Positions 6,393 to 14,080 are shown, numbered from the stretch's first letter. The stretch: DNA of 16,084 nucleotides from Crocosphaera sp038442745 (GCF_038442745.1 NZ_JARVCN010000015.1:1-16084), one strand, 5' to 3'. Numbers and translations are program-made. Notes: generated by a model from the letters alone, not told the origin.

Positions 6393-7007
6393 ATGACTGA
6401 TTTAAAACAATATGCACCAGCGACTCAAAGAAATAGAGAACCTATTTTAGAAGTATTATTAAGGGTACTTCCCCCATCGGGAAATATCCTAGAAATTGCC
6501 AGTGGAACTGGTGAACATTGTCTTTTTTTTGCTCCTGCTTTTAGTCCCCGTAAGTGGATACCTTCCGATGCTAATCCTACGGCGAGGAATAGTATTGAAG
6601 CGTGGAGAAAAGAGAGTTTAATTGATAATATTAATTCTCCTCTGAATATTGATGCAACAAGTTTAAGTTGGGCAGTAGAAGAGCAAGAACTAGATATTAC
6701 TACAATGGTTAATATTAATATGATTCATATTTCCCCTTGGCAAGCTTGTTTGGGTTTAATGGAAGGAGCAAAAAGAATATTACCATCTGGTGGTATTTTA
6801 TATTTATACGGACCATATAAACAAGGTGGAAAACATACAGCAATAAGTAACGAATCGTTTGATCAATCTTTGCGGCTTCAAAATACAGAATGGGGAGTAA
6901 GAAATTTAGAAGATGTTATCAAAGTTGCCGAAGAAAATGGCTTAATTTTTAAAGAAAAGGTTGAAATGCCAGCTAATAATTTATCTGTTATTTTTGAAAA
7001 GGAATGA
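6393..7007 (+). CDS. DUF938 SAM-dependent methyltransferase
   Basis: The 204-residue protein has a class I methyltransferase fold. The SAM-binding motif I is LEIASGTGEH (33-42), an acidic residue follows in PSDAN (57-61), and NINMIHISPW (107-116) and LYLYGPYKQGG (136-146) are characteristic of DUF938. The family's substrate is unknown; animal METTL26 is a relative. No signal peptide or membrane helix is present. It starts 19 bp after the lyase-family gene and shares its strand. This makes a joint role plausible but does not show one. No strong Shine-Dalgarno sequence precedes the ATG. Confidence 0.88.
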   Translation: MTDLKQYAPATQRNREPILEVLLRVLPPSGNILEIASGTGEHCLFFAPAFSPRKWIPSDANPTARNSIEAWRKESLIDNINSPLNIDATSLSWAVEEQELDITTMVNINMIHISPWQACLGLMEGAKRILPSGGILYLYGPYKQGGKHTAISNESFDQSLRLQNTEWGVRNLEDVIKVAEENGLIFKEKVEMPANNLSVIFEKE

Positions 7008-7023
7008 TATCTAAAATATTGAA

Positions 7024-7065
7024 GCGATCGCTACTTTAAAATAAAGTGGTTAAAAAAGCGATCGC
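7024..7065. repeat. two HIP1 octamers around a small hairpin, between convergent genes
   Basis: GCGATCGC occurs at 7024-7031 and 7058-7065. Between them ACTTTA-AAA-TAAAGT (7033-7047) is a perfect hairpin. The segment lies between the stops of the methyltransferase (+) and rpmF (-). It may act as a weak terminator for either; six T follow one HIP1 copy on the minus strand. Confidence 0.6.
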
Positions 7066-7085
7066 AGAGGAACTCAAAATAAGCT

Positions 7086-7262
7086 TTATTCTTCGTCGTC
7101 GTCTTCTTCGTCTTGAGGATACACAAAACTCTTGGAACGACCGGATAGAACAGATTTACCCAATGATAAGGCTTTTTGTGCTTCTTGAGCGGCAACACGC
7201 TTCCAATGTGCTTTCCGTTGATCTCGTTTTGTATTGGATGTTTTCTTTTTAGGGACTGCCAT
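7086..7262 (-). CDS. rpmF: 50S ribosomal protein bL32
   Basis: This 58-residue gene is easily missed. It begins MAVPKKKTSNTKRDQRKAHW, the conserved basic N-terminus of bL32, continues EAQKALSLGKSVLSGRSKSFVYP (27-49), and ends in an acidic tail DEEDDDEE. Cyanobacterial and plastid L32 lack the zinc-binding cysteines found in some bacteria, and none are present here. The tail is of the kind seen in cyanobacterial L32. The ATG is preceded by no purine-rich ribosome binding site. A TATAAT about 36 bp upstream suggests its own promoter, although it lies only 76 bp after the EF-hand gene on the same strand. A longer plus-strand frame that overlaps it is a shadow. Confidence 0.95.
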   Translation of the reverse strand: MAVPKKKTSNTKRDQRKAHWKRVAAQEAQKALSLGKSVLSGRSKSFVYPQDEEDDDEE

Positions 7263-7297
7263 AGGAGTTAAACATAGAATAAGTAGACAACCTTTCT

Positions 7298-7303
7298 ATT
7301 ATA
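7298..7303 (-). promoter_or_regulatory. -10 element of rpmF
   Basis: A consensus TATAAT on the minus strand lies about 36 bp before the rpmF ATG, between the EF-hand gene and rpmF. No good -35 is seen at 16-18 bp. Confidence 0.5.
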
Positions 7304-7338
7304 GATGATTTTACTGTTTAATGACCAGTTATTCTGTT

Positions 7339-7575
7339 TTATTCTGGTAAAGAAGTTAATTCATCGAAGGTAATAAAACCATCGTTATTGAGATCGCATT
7401 TCTTGAAGGTTGATTCCACCGCTTCATTAATATCAAGGTCTGTATTTTCTCCCCAAATAGTCTCTAATAATTGTTTTAACTCTTTTTTATCTATTTTTCC
7501 ATTATTGTCTTGATCGACTTGAGCAAAAAATTTTCTTAATTCTTCGGTTTGATGTTGGTTTAAAGGTATTTTCAT
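7339..7575 (-). CDS. small two-EF-hand calcium-binding protein
   Basis: The 78-residue protein is one EF-hand pair. The first loop is DQDNNGKIDKKE (21-32) and the second DLNNDGFITFDE (61-72). Both have acidic or Asn ligands at positions 1, 3 and 5, Gly at 6 and Glu at 12, so both should bind Ca2+. There is no signal peptide, so it is presumably cytosolic. Size and layout resemble the calcium sensor CSE described in Anabaena (about 77 residues), but that relationship is inference. It is 17 bp downstream of an unrecognised gene that itself follows a glycosyltransferase gene by 8 bp, so all three are probably one transcript. The ribosome binding site is weak. Confidence 0.9.
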   Translation of the reverse strand: MKIPLNQHQTEELRKFFAQVDQDNNGKIDKKELKQLLETIWGENTDLDINEAVESTFKKCDLNNDGFITFDELTSLPE

Positions 7576-7592
7576 TTGAGGTTACTCTCAGA

Positions 7593-8096
7593 TCAATTAA
7601 TAATTTCTTTAGTCCAAGGTTCACCCTGTCGAGGAATACCAAACCCTGGTAAGTTTAATAATACGCCAATTTGTTGAATATGATAACTAACCATTCCCAT
7701 AGTACCAATTTCCAAGTTCAATTTACTAAATATTTCGTCTTCCCATGTTTGTTTTTCTCCTTTTATGATTTCCCACTGTCTTTTTTGGTTAAAACCTGAT
7801 TGCAAAAGGCGGATTATTTTTTCTCCTTGAAAGTAACAAAAAGCTCCCGAGTCATATAGTGTGTAAGCTGCTAACCCTAATGTTGCTTGTTTAGGAAAAA
7901 TTATAGCAACTTGTTGAGCATAGAAAACAATGTTTTCTGGTTCATCTATATACAGTTGTATCCAAGGAATTTCTTGATGATAACGCACTGCAAATTTGTA
8001 ACCAGCTTTCACTAAAATAGAAGCAACTTTTTCCATTTCTTTTATGGGGTTATTGATATTTTTTAAAGATAAGTACACTGCTCCAAACTTAGCCAT
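7593..8096 (-). CDS. hypothetical protein, 167 residues
   Basis: I do not recognise this protein. It appears soluble and of mixed alpha/beta type, with no signal peptide, no transmembrane segment and no cysteine cluster. An N-terminal beta-like start (KFGAVYLSL) leads to a predicted helix (about 17-31). Aromatic-rich beta-like segments follow (WIQLYI, NIVFYAQQVAIIFP, GAFCYFQ), and the C-terminus contains LLNLPGFGIPRQGEPWTKE. The gene starts 8 bp after the glycosyltransferase stop and ends 17 bp before the EF-hand gene, so it is almost certainly co-transcribed with both. Codon use and base composition match the neighbours, which supports a real gene. No function can be given. Confidence 0.75.
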   Translation of the reverse strand: MAKFGAVYLSLKNINNPIKEMEKVASILVKAGYKFAVRYHQEIPWIQLYIDEPENIVFYAQQVAIIFPKQATLGLAAYTLYDSGAFCYFQGEKIIRLLQSGFNQKRQWEIIKGEKQTWEDEIFSKLNLEIGTMGMVSYHIQQIGVLLNLPGFGIPRQGEPWTKEIIN

Positions 8097-8104
8097 ATTT
8101 TTGT

Positions 8105-9745
8105 TTATCTTACCGAATTTTCTGTAGCCACATAAGGTTTTAATAGATGCTTAGCTTCGTAGAAGTAAAAAACATTAACAACTACTCCACCTCGCTCAAT
8201 TTCTATTGTACCTATTTCTTTAATTTCTTGAAAAAAAGCTCGAAATTCATCCGTTAGTTCTGGCATTTCATGAAAGCGTTTTAAAGTGATATAGAGGGCA
8301 TTTTCCCCAATCCATTGATCCGTATCTGGCCAAAAGTAAAATCCTCTCCTATCGTAGCTAAAACAGGTTACAGGAATGTCGTGTAATGGTTCTAAAGCTA
8401 AATCAATTAGTCCTGCTAAATAGTAGGCATTGGTAAATAAAAAAATTGACTGTTTTAAATGGTTTAATAATCGGGGTGATTGATTTACTTTTCTTCTAAA
8501 TTGTTCTACATCAATTAATTCTGTTGTGGGGTCAGTTTCGGGGTTTAAAAAGCCTTTAAATAAAGGATATTGATTAGATGTAAAGAAGGTTCCCGTATTC
8601 AGGTGTAGCAACACTAATAAGAGAATAGTATTAATAGCTATCGCAGTTCCAATAAGCCATCTTTTAACCCATATTTTTGAATAGTTTAACCACTGTTCAC
8701 CGTAGAATCCTAATAATAAAATCATGCCCCAATAACCAGGCATTGGCCAAGTTACTAGGATTTGTTGTTTTCCTCCTAAAACTATTAATCCCAATGTTAA
8801 AGGTAAAGATATCCAGTAGATAAACAATTTTTTATTACTGAAGTTTTTAATATTTTCTTGTTGAGACAGTAATTGATAACTATCTGTCAGAAAACTTTTA
8901 CCCATTACCCACCATAAAGGGAAACCTATTGTCGGAAATAATAGAGCGATATTAACCAGTAAAACTATCAAAGCATTGAAAATATTGTAAGTGGTTTTTG
9001 GAGCATCAGGAATAGGGGAAAAACGATCAAACAGTTGAAATCTTAAGGATATCCAATCATGTTGATAATTCCAGAATAACAAGGGAAATAGGGTCATAAT
9101 AAATAATAAGAAACCCAAAACTGTCCAGGGAGAAACTAAAGCTCTGCGATGCTCTTTACTGGTTAAACAAAAGCAGAATAAACAGAGTCCTAAAACAAAC
9201 CCATGATACTTACTCAAACAAGCTAATCCGATTAAAATACCCAAAATACTGAGACGATAGCTGGGTAAATAAGTTTTGTTTCGTTTCGAGAAAAATTCAT
9301 TACTAGCACAGTATAAAGCAGCCGACCAAAAAAAAATTAAAGGACTATCAGGAAGGGTTATAATACCAAAACCCAGTTGAAAAATGGGAATAATAGAAGC
9401 CAAAATTAAGGTTATTTTAGCGGCTGTTTTGGTAAACAATTTTGCACTGGTTAGATATAACAGAAATAAGCTTCCTGTATATAAAACTAAAGTGCCAATA
9501 CGGAGAGTAAACGGCGAGACTACTCCCGTTAACCAAACACCAAAACCGGTTGTTAGGCTGACCAAAATAGGATGATCAAAATAACTCCAATCTAAATGTT
9601 TAGTATAAAGATAATAATAACCTTCATCGTAACCAGGCAAGAGCCAAAAAGCGATAAAAGAACGAAATAATAAACCTATTAGTAATATTATAAATGCAGA
9701 TGGAAAATGATTTAAAAAAGTTACTTTTTTATGAAGAAGAGGCAT
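8105..9745 (-). CDS. GT39-type membrane glycosyltransferase (ArnT/PMT-like)
   Basis: This is a polytopic membrane protein of about 546 residues with roughly ten or more hydrophobic helices. The first periplasmic loop has the family signature DEGYYYLYTKHLDWSYFDHP, with the acidic pair (Asp40-Glu41 from the ATG) that is catalytic in the GT39/ArnT-PMT group. A second conserved acidic loop is TLPDSPLIFFW. Such enzymes transfer a sugar from a polyprenyl-phosphate donor to a lipid or protein acceptor outside the plasma membrane; donor and acceptor are unknown. A TTG at 9766 opens a longer frame, but I prefer the ATG at 9745: a TATAAT at 9771-9776 predicts a transcript start near 9764, which would exclude the TTG. 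It is the first gene of the series with the hypothetical and EF-hand genes. Confidence 0.88.
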   Translation of the reverse strand: MPLLHKKVTFLNHFPSAFIILLIGLLFRSFIAFWLLPGYDEGYYYLYTKHLDWSYFDHPILVSLTTGFGVWLTGVVSPFTLRIGTLVLYTGSLFLLYLTSAKLFTKTAAKITLILASIIPIFQLGFGIITLPDSPLIFFWSAALYCASNEFFSKRNKTYLPSYRLSILGILIGLACLSKYHGFVLGLCLFCFCLTSKEHRRALVSPWTVLGFLLFIMTLFPLLFWNYQHDWISLRFQLFDRFSPIPDAPKTTYNIFNALIVLLVNIALLFPTIGFPLWWVMGKSFLTDSYQLLSQQENIKNFSNKKLFIYWISLPLTLGLIVLGGKQQILVTWPMPGYWGMILLLGFYGEQWLNYSKIWVKRWLIGTAIAINTILLLVLLHLNTGTFFTSNQYPLFKGFLNPETDPTTELIDVEQFRRKVNQSPRLLNHLKQSIFLFTNAYYLAGLIDLALEPLHDIPVTCFSYDRRGFYFWPDTDQWIGENALYITLKRFHEMPELTDEFRAFFQEIKEIGTIEIERGGVVVNVFYFYEAKHLLKPYVATENSVR

Positions 9746-9770
9746 AAGCAAAAAGATTTTTATCAAAGCT

Positions 9771-9776
9771 ATTATA
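9771..9776 (-). promoter_or_regulatory. -10 element of the glycosyltransferase operon
   Basis: A consensus TATAAT on the minus strand lies 25 bp before the ATG at 9745. No convincing -35 is present. It decides the start-codon choice for the glycosyltransferase. Confidence 0.45.
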
Positions 9777-9846
9777 CCTGATAAATTGTTGTGTTGCTAT
9801 AACCTTTTAAAAATATAACTGTTAACTGATATTTGAAAAATAAGAT

Positions 9847-10944
9847 TTAATTTTCGACACTCTTTAAATATCCTTCCACTAAAGTATCTTCATCTACCTG
9901 ACGAATTGTAACATCATCTAATGATAGAGCATCGGACATTTTTTCTAAGCCTAAATCACCTACAGGAGAAGCAGCAGATATCCCACCGATAATTTTTGGG
10001 GCAATAAACGCCATAATTTTTTGAATCGCCCCTTCGCTGATAGCTTGCGCCCCCAAAATACCGCCACATTCCCAGAAAATCCTAGATAATTGCCTTTCAT
10101 AAAGGACATTCATTACCTGAGAAGGAGTCAAGGGCGATAATTCTACCACTTCAACCCCCTTACTGCGTAAAACTTTTTGCAGAGAAGGATTTTTACCCCA
10201 TTCCGTAAACACAACCGTAGACGCAGTATCAACATCCCAGAGATTAGCATCTTGAGGTAGGTGTAAGTTGCGAGTCATCACCACCCGTAAAGGGTTGCGT
10301 CCCGTGGCTTGGTGAATGGTCAAATGAGGATTATCACGTCGTACCGTGTTTCCCCCGACGATTACCGCATCACACCCCGCCCTAGTTTTATGAACCAATT
10401 GTCGGGAGTTTGTTCCTGTAACCCAAGCACTATGACCTGTATTGGTAGCAATTTTACCATCGAGGGTCATCGCGTACTTTAAGATACCAAAAGGTCGATG
10501 ATGGAGAATAGAGTAACAGAATGCTTCATTGAGGCGACGACAAGCAGCTTCCTCCACTCCAACTGTGACCTCTATCCCTGCATCTTCAAGCTTGGCAATG
10601 CCTTTACCGGCAACTAAGGGGTTGGGGTCAACCATACCCACCACTACTTTAGCCACTTTAGAAGCGATTAATCGCTCTGTACAGGGGGGTGTACGACCGT
10701 AATGGTTACAGGGTTCCAAATTGACATAAACCGTTGCTCCTGCGGCATTTTCCCCTGCATCTTGTAAGGCAAATACCTCTGCATGGGGTTCCCCAGGTTT
10801 GAGGTGAAATCCCTGCCCAACAATTTGGCCATTTTTCACCACAACTGCTCCCACCATTGGGTTAGGAGAAGTGTAACCAGAAGCTTGACGGGCTAAAGTC
10901 AAACATCTTTGCATCATTTGTTGGTCAAAATTTTCTTGAGTCAT
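9847..10944 (-). CDS. ribD: bifunctional riboflavin biosynthesis deaminase/reductase
   Basis: The 365-residue protein has the full RibD architecture. The N-terminal deaminase (1-about 145) has the zinc ligands His54 and catalytic Glu56 in PHAEV, and Cys79 and Cys88 in PCNHYGRTPPC. The C-terminal reductase (about 150-365) has LKYAMTLDGKIA (155-166) and ends GYLKSV. It converts 2,5-diamino-6-ribosylamino-pyrimidinone 5'-phosphate to the ribitylamino-uracil phosphate in two steps, the second using NADPH, in the cytosol. The length is normal and both active sites look intact. No other rib gene is nearby, so the pathway genes are scattered, as is usual in cyanobacteria. It is divergent from amt over a 148-bp gap; no FMN riboswitch is seen. 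Confidence 0.96.
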   Translation of the reverse strand: MTQENFDQQMMQRCLTLARQASGYTSPNPMVGAVVVKNGQIVGQGFHLKPGEPHAEVFALQDAGENAAGATVYVNLEPCNHYGRTPPCTERLIASKVAKVVVGMVDPNPLVAGKGIAKLEDAGIEVTVGVEEAACRRLNEAFCYSILHHRPFGILKYAMTLDGKIATNTGHSAWVTGTNSRQLVHKTRAGCDAVIVGGNTVRRDNPHLTIHQATGRNPLRVVMTRNLHLPQDANLWDVDTASTVVFTEWGKNPSLQKVLRSKGVEVVELSPLTPSQVMNVLYERQLSRIFWECGGILGAQAISEGAIQKIMAFIAPKIIGGISAASPVGDLGLEKMSDALSLDDVTIRQVDEDTLVEGYLKSVEN

Positions 10945-11092
10945 AATAGGGTCAAAGAATCATTAAATCGTGGGAAAAAGTTGGAGATCTTTAGCAAAAT
11001 CTAGGGTAAATCCTTAAGTGACCTTGACGAAATCCAGGAATTATCTCTAGAGTTTATACACTAAATAAAAGAATAACTAAATAAGAGACTAC

Positions 11093-12640
11093 GTGAGTCA
11101 ACATTTAGTTATTCCCAGTGTTAATGATTCTCTTAATCATCTCCTAAAAATGGTATCAACACGAACAAAAAAAGATGTCCCTACCTGGCAACCGCTAAAA
11201 GCAATTGCCAGATCCTTCTCTCCATATTGGATAGCTTGTATTCCTCTAGCAACAATTATCACCATTGTTTGGAATAAGACTGTTGCTGCTGAAGATATCA
11301 ACATCCTAGAAATCACAGAAGCTCCCCCTGATGCGATTATTCAACTGCAAGGAACCCTCAACGCTATCTGGGTATTAGTTGCAGCGATACTCGTCATCTT
11401 TATGAATGCGGGTTTCGGGATGCTAGAAACAGGCTTTTGTCGTCACAAAAACGCCGTTAATATTTTATCCAAAAACCTTATTGTGTTTGCCCTAGCTACT
11501 CTAGCATATTGGGCGATCGGTTTCTCGCTGATGTTTGGCGGTCCTGAAAATCCTATCATTGGTTTTGGCGGTTGGTTTCTTGGTGGAGAACCAGCTACCT
11601 ATGGACTCGATCCTTTCCCAGTAGGATTACCTGTTTCTGTTGCTTTCCTATTCCAAGCCGCTTTTGCAGGAACCGCAGCTACCATCGTATCTGGAGCGGT
11701 TGCAGAACGGATCAAGTTTAGCGATTTCCTAATTTTTAGCTTACTTTTAGTGGGTATTTCCTATCCTATCACCGGTCACTGGGTTTGGAGTGGGGGTTGG
11801 TTAGGTTCCCTTGGTTTCAGTGACTTTGCAGGTTCTACGGTGGTTCACTCCGTTGGGGGTTGGGCTGCACTGATGGGGGCTGCTATTCTTGGACCAAGAA
11901 TGGGCAAATACGTCGATGGTCGTCCCCAAGCGATTCCTGGTCATAATATGAGTATTGCTACCTTGGGCTGTCTAATTCTTTGGATTGGTTGGTTTGGCTT
12001 TAACCCAGGTTCTCAGTTAGCCGCAGATAGTGCTGTTCCCTATATTGCTGTTACCACCAACTTAGCTGCTGCCGCCGGTGGTGTAGCCGCTACCCTTGTA
12101 GCTTGGGCTAAAGACGGTAAACCCGATTTATCCATGATTATTAACGGTATCTTAGGGGGATTAGTAGGTATCACTGCAGGTTGCGATGGAGTATCTTATT
12201 GGGGTGCTGTCATTATCGGTGCTATTGCTGGTGTAATTGTTGTTTATTCCGTCAGTATTATTGATTCTGTTCTCAAAATTGATGATCCCGTTGGGGCTAT
12301 TTCTGTTCACTTGGTTAACGGAATTTGGGGAACTCTAGCGGTTGGTTTGTTTAATACGGAGTCTGGACTCTTCTATGGTGGCGGTTTAGCTCAATTGGGA
12401 TATCAAATTGTTGGTGTCTTAAGCATTGGTTTGTTTACAGTTGTCTTTAGTGGTGTCGTCTGGACTGTTCTTAAGTCAACAATGGGTATTCGTGTCAGCG
12501 CAGAAGAAGAACTCAATGGCCTAGACATCGGAGAACATGGCATGGAAGCTTATCATGGCTTTATCAAAGAACCCGATGGGTTTGGTGGTTCGAGTTCTAA
12601 TACCGTCAATGACGATATTCCTACGGGTGCGGGAATGTAA
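11093..12640 (+). CDS. amt: ammonium transporter (Amt/MEP/Rh family)
   Basis: The 515-residue protein has the 11-helix Amt core from about residue 90. Family signatures are MLETGFCRHKNAVNIL (110-125), DFAGSTVVHSVGGWAALMGA (244-263) and VHLVNGIWGT (405-414). The pore histidines are His252 and His406 and the conserved Asp is Asp244. The cytosolic tail contains EEELNGLDIGEHGMEAY (471-487), the segment that couples subunits in the trimer and meets PII in relatives. About 85 residues precede the first core helix and include a hydrophobic segment (about 44-60) that may be a signal peptide ending near VAA-ED. The start is GTG after AAGAG; an ATG at 11150 is an alternative. No GTA-N8-TAC NtcA site is visible upstream, although such control is common for amt genes. 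Confidence 0.95.
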   Translation: MSQHLVIPSVNDSLNHLLKMVSTRTKKDVPTWQPLKAIARSFSPYWIACIPLATIITIVWNKTVAAEDINILEITEAPPDAIIQLQGTLNAIWVLVAAILVIFMNAGFGMLETGFCRHKNAVNILSKNLIVFALATLAYWAIGFSLMFGGPENPIIGFGGWFLGGEPATYGLDPFPVGLPVSVAFLFQAAFAGTAATIVSGAVAERIKFSDFLIFSLLLVGISYPITGHWVWSGGWLGSLGFSDFAGSTVVHSVGGWAALMGAAILGPRMGKYVDGRPQAIPGHNMSIATLGCLILWIGWFGFNPGSQLAADSAVPYIAVTTNLAAAAGGVAATLVAWAKDGKPDLSMIINGILGGLVGITAGCDGVSYWGAVIIGAIAGVIVVYSVSIIDSVLKIDDPVGAISVHLVNGIWGTLAVGLFNTESGLFYGGGLAQLGYQIVGVLSIGLFTVVFSGVVWTVLKSTMGIRVSAEEELNGLDIGEHGMEAYHGFIKEPDGFGGSSSNTVNDDIPTGAGM

Positions 12641-12652
12641 TTGATTTAAATT

Positions 12653-12691
12653 TCTAAGACCAGATGTTTAAGCATTATGGTCTTAGATTTT
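12653..12691 (+). terminator. amt terminator
   Basis: TCTAAGACC (12653-12661) pairs perfectly with GGTCTTAGA (12679-12687) around a 17-base loop, followed by TTTT. It begins 12 bp past the amt stop. Confidence 0.8.
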
Positions 12692-12738
12692 GAGGAGAAG
12701 ATAATCCCGATCACAAAATTTAGTTAAGACACTTAACA

Positions 12739-13665
12739 TTAATCAGCATTTGTACTTAACTTAGTGATTTCATCTTGTACGACTCGATGATCGTGACGCA
12801 AAGGTATTTGAACCCCTTTCGGAAGTTGATCTACTTTGGTCATAGCTTGAGCAAAATAAGTATAAGCTTCTTCGAGCAAACCCAAATCTTTGGGTTGACC
12901 GTCTTTTGTTCTCCCTTTTTTACGCAACAGTTGACCTTTAAAATACAGCAATTCAGGATTATCCGGACTACTAGTCAAAGCTTGCTCAATATATACCATA
13001 GCAGTATCGTACTGATCTAAGTCCCGATAGGCAGTGAATAAAGCCCGATCTACCATGTAGTTAGGTGCTGCGTGTTTTTCAAAACGAGCGATTGCATCTT
13101 CTGGGGAAGAAAAGGGTAAATTAACCGATAAAATTAAATCTAGATAACCTTTAAACAAATTTAATTCTGGATCTTCAGGAGATATAGCTTCGGCTTCATC
13201 CAAATGATCAAAAACTAATTGTAACTTGTTGACGGCTCCCAACGGCCCTCGGGTTTTAAAAGTATAAGCTCCCTGTAAAAAATGTCCCACCGCTTGATAT
13301 AAATTACCCCGCAAGGGATCTTCAGCAGTTAATCTTTCGGCTACCAATAGGGTTTTATCGGCAGCATTTTTCATCACGTCCCATTCTTCGTTGGAATAGG
13401 CTAAAGAAGCTTGCATAGCATAAGCTAGGGGTTCGTTAGTTTCTGTTTCAATGGCCTGTTCTAAATGGGTTTTTGCTTCTAAATAATTACCATTTTTAAA
13501 GATTTCGACAAAAGCGGCCTCTGTGTTATCTCCAATAGGACGTGGGTTAGTGCTACGGAAAGGATCTCCAGCCCATGCAGATGTTCCCCATAAACTTAAT
13601 GCTACTGTACATACCACAGACCAAGAAATAGAACTCTTTTGCAGTCTAATCAAGGAATTAATCAT
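12739..13665 (-). CDS. secreted TPR-repeat protein (Sll0314/Alr1548-like)
   Basis: From the ATG at 13665 the protein has 308 residues. A Sec signal peptide covers 1-32: basic start, hydrophobic core SWSVVCTVALSLWG, and AWA before GDPF. The rest is helical, with TPR-like repeats: NYLEAKTHLEQAIETETNEPLAY in the first half and YDTAMVYIEQALTSSPDNPE in the second. The N-terminus of the mature form, DPFRSTNPRPIGDNTEAAF, resembles the cyanobacterial family named after Synechocystis Sll0314, a periplasmic protein of unknown role; this match is from memory. An in-frame TTG four codons upstream is possible, but GGAGA at 13671-13675 is correctly spaced for the ATG. It converges with amt and probably has its own promoter. 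Confidence 0.82.
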   Translation of the reverse strand: MINSLIRLQKSSISWSVVCTVALSLWGTSAWAGDPFRSTNPRPIGDNTEAAFVEIFKNGNYLEAKTHLEQAIETETNEPLAYAMQASLAYSNEEWDVMKNAADKTLLVAERLTAEDPLRGNLYQAVGHFLQGAYTFKTRGPLGAVNKLQLVFDHLDEAEAISPEDPELNLFKGYLDLILSVNLPFSSPEDAIARFEKHAAPNYMVDRALFTAYRDLDQYDTAMVYIEQALTSSPDNPELLYFKGQLLRKKGRTKDGQPKDLGLLEEAYTYFAQAMTKVDQLPKGVQIPLRHDHRVVQDEITKLSTNAD

Positions 13666-13852
13666 AATTATCTCCAAGCAACATTAATCGACTAAGTTTA
13701 TTTTGATTATTTAAGATTTCGATCTCGATACTAGCAAAAATTTTTCTAAGTTTTTCAGTTTCTTGAATATTCTTTTTATCTGTGTTCTGAAGATAGTTGG
13801 GTTGAGGATTATTTTTAACTTCTATTTTGTGTTCTATAGTATTAAATCTACC

Positions 13853-13912
13853 TTGGAAGTCCAGCAACCCTTAGTTCAAAAAATCCCTGAATTAAGGGAC
13901 AAAATGAGCTGA
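13853..13912 (+). other. short upstream reading frame related to the following miniprotein
   Basis: An in-frame segment beginning at TTG 13853 encodes LEVQQPLVQKIPELRDKMS and stops at TGA 13910-13912, directly against the ATG of the next gene. It aligns with residues 8-23 of that gene's product (QQPLLQKIPDLAEKVG). Ten of 16 residues are identical and most of the rest conservative, while many third codon positions differ. It may be a partial tandem duplicate or a translated leader. It contains a CCCTGAATTAAGGG inverted repeat (13885-13898). No ATG and no strong ribosome binding site precede it. Confidence 0.4.
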
Positions 13913-14080
13913 ATGGAAACCACAGGACAAAATCAACAGCCATTATTGCAGAAAATACCCGACTTAGCCGAAAAAGTTGGCAAATTTAAAAATTGGAGAC
14001 AAATCGTTATTATAGCTCTAACATTCCTCGTCAGTAGCTCCATCCCTCGGTTTATTGGAGGTAGAAACTTTAAACCCTAA
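13913..14080 (+). CDS. hypothetical single-helix membrane miniprotein, 55 residues
   Basis: This ATG-to-TAA frame encodes a 55-residue protein. A polar, amphipathic N-terminal half (QQPLLQKIPDLAEKVGKFKNW, about 8-28) is followed by one hydrophobic segment (IVIIALTFLVSSSIPRF, about 31-47). The tail is short and basic (GGRNFKP). An inner-membrane or thylakoid anchor with the N-terminal half outside the lipid is likely. I do not recognise a family. Support for a real gene comes from the protein-like layout and from the partial in-frame duplicate just upstream, where peptide similarity exceeds what the DNA differences would predict. It lies between two minus-strand genes, with TGA directly before its ATG; a weak GAG precedes the start. 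A possible -10 (TATAGT, 13835-13840) lies upstream. Confidence 0.6.
   Translation: METTGQNQQPLLQKIPDLAEKVGKFKNWRQIVIIALTFLVSSSIPRFIGGRNFKP

Noticed and set aside
7046..7252. 68-residue plus-strand frame
   Set aside because: It lies antisense to the clear bL32 gene rpmF and is a shadow of it.
9384..9575. 63-residue plus-strand frame, with similar shadows at 1191-1469, 2310-2513, 3262-3489, 3650-3847, 12775-13020, 14535-14735 and 14776-14985
   Set aside because: All lie antisense within clear minus-strand genes and show no independent motif or start signal.
10945..11060. FMN riboswitch upstream of ribD
   Set aside because: The leader is short and lacks the conserved GGGG/CCC stem blocks of the RFN element.
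10945..11092. NtcA binding site upstream of amt
   Set aside because: No GTA-N8-TAC is present; the nearest sequence, GTA-N8-AGT near 11006, lacks the second half site.
13658..13867. 69-residue minus-strand frame upstream of the TPR gene
   Set aside because: It has only a TTG start, no ribosome binding site, no family match, and it occupies the expected leader of the TPR gene. Its 8-bp overlap with that gene's ATG is the only point in its favour.
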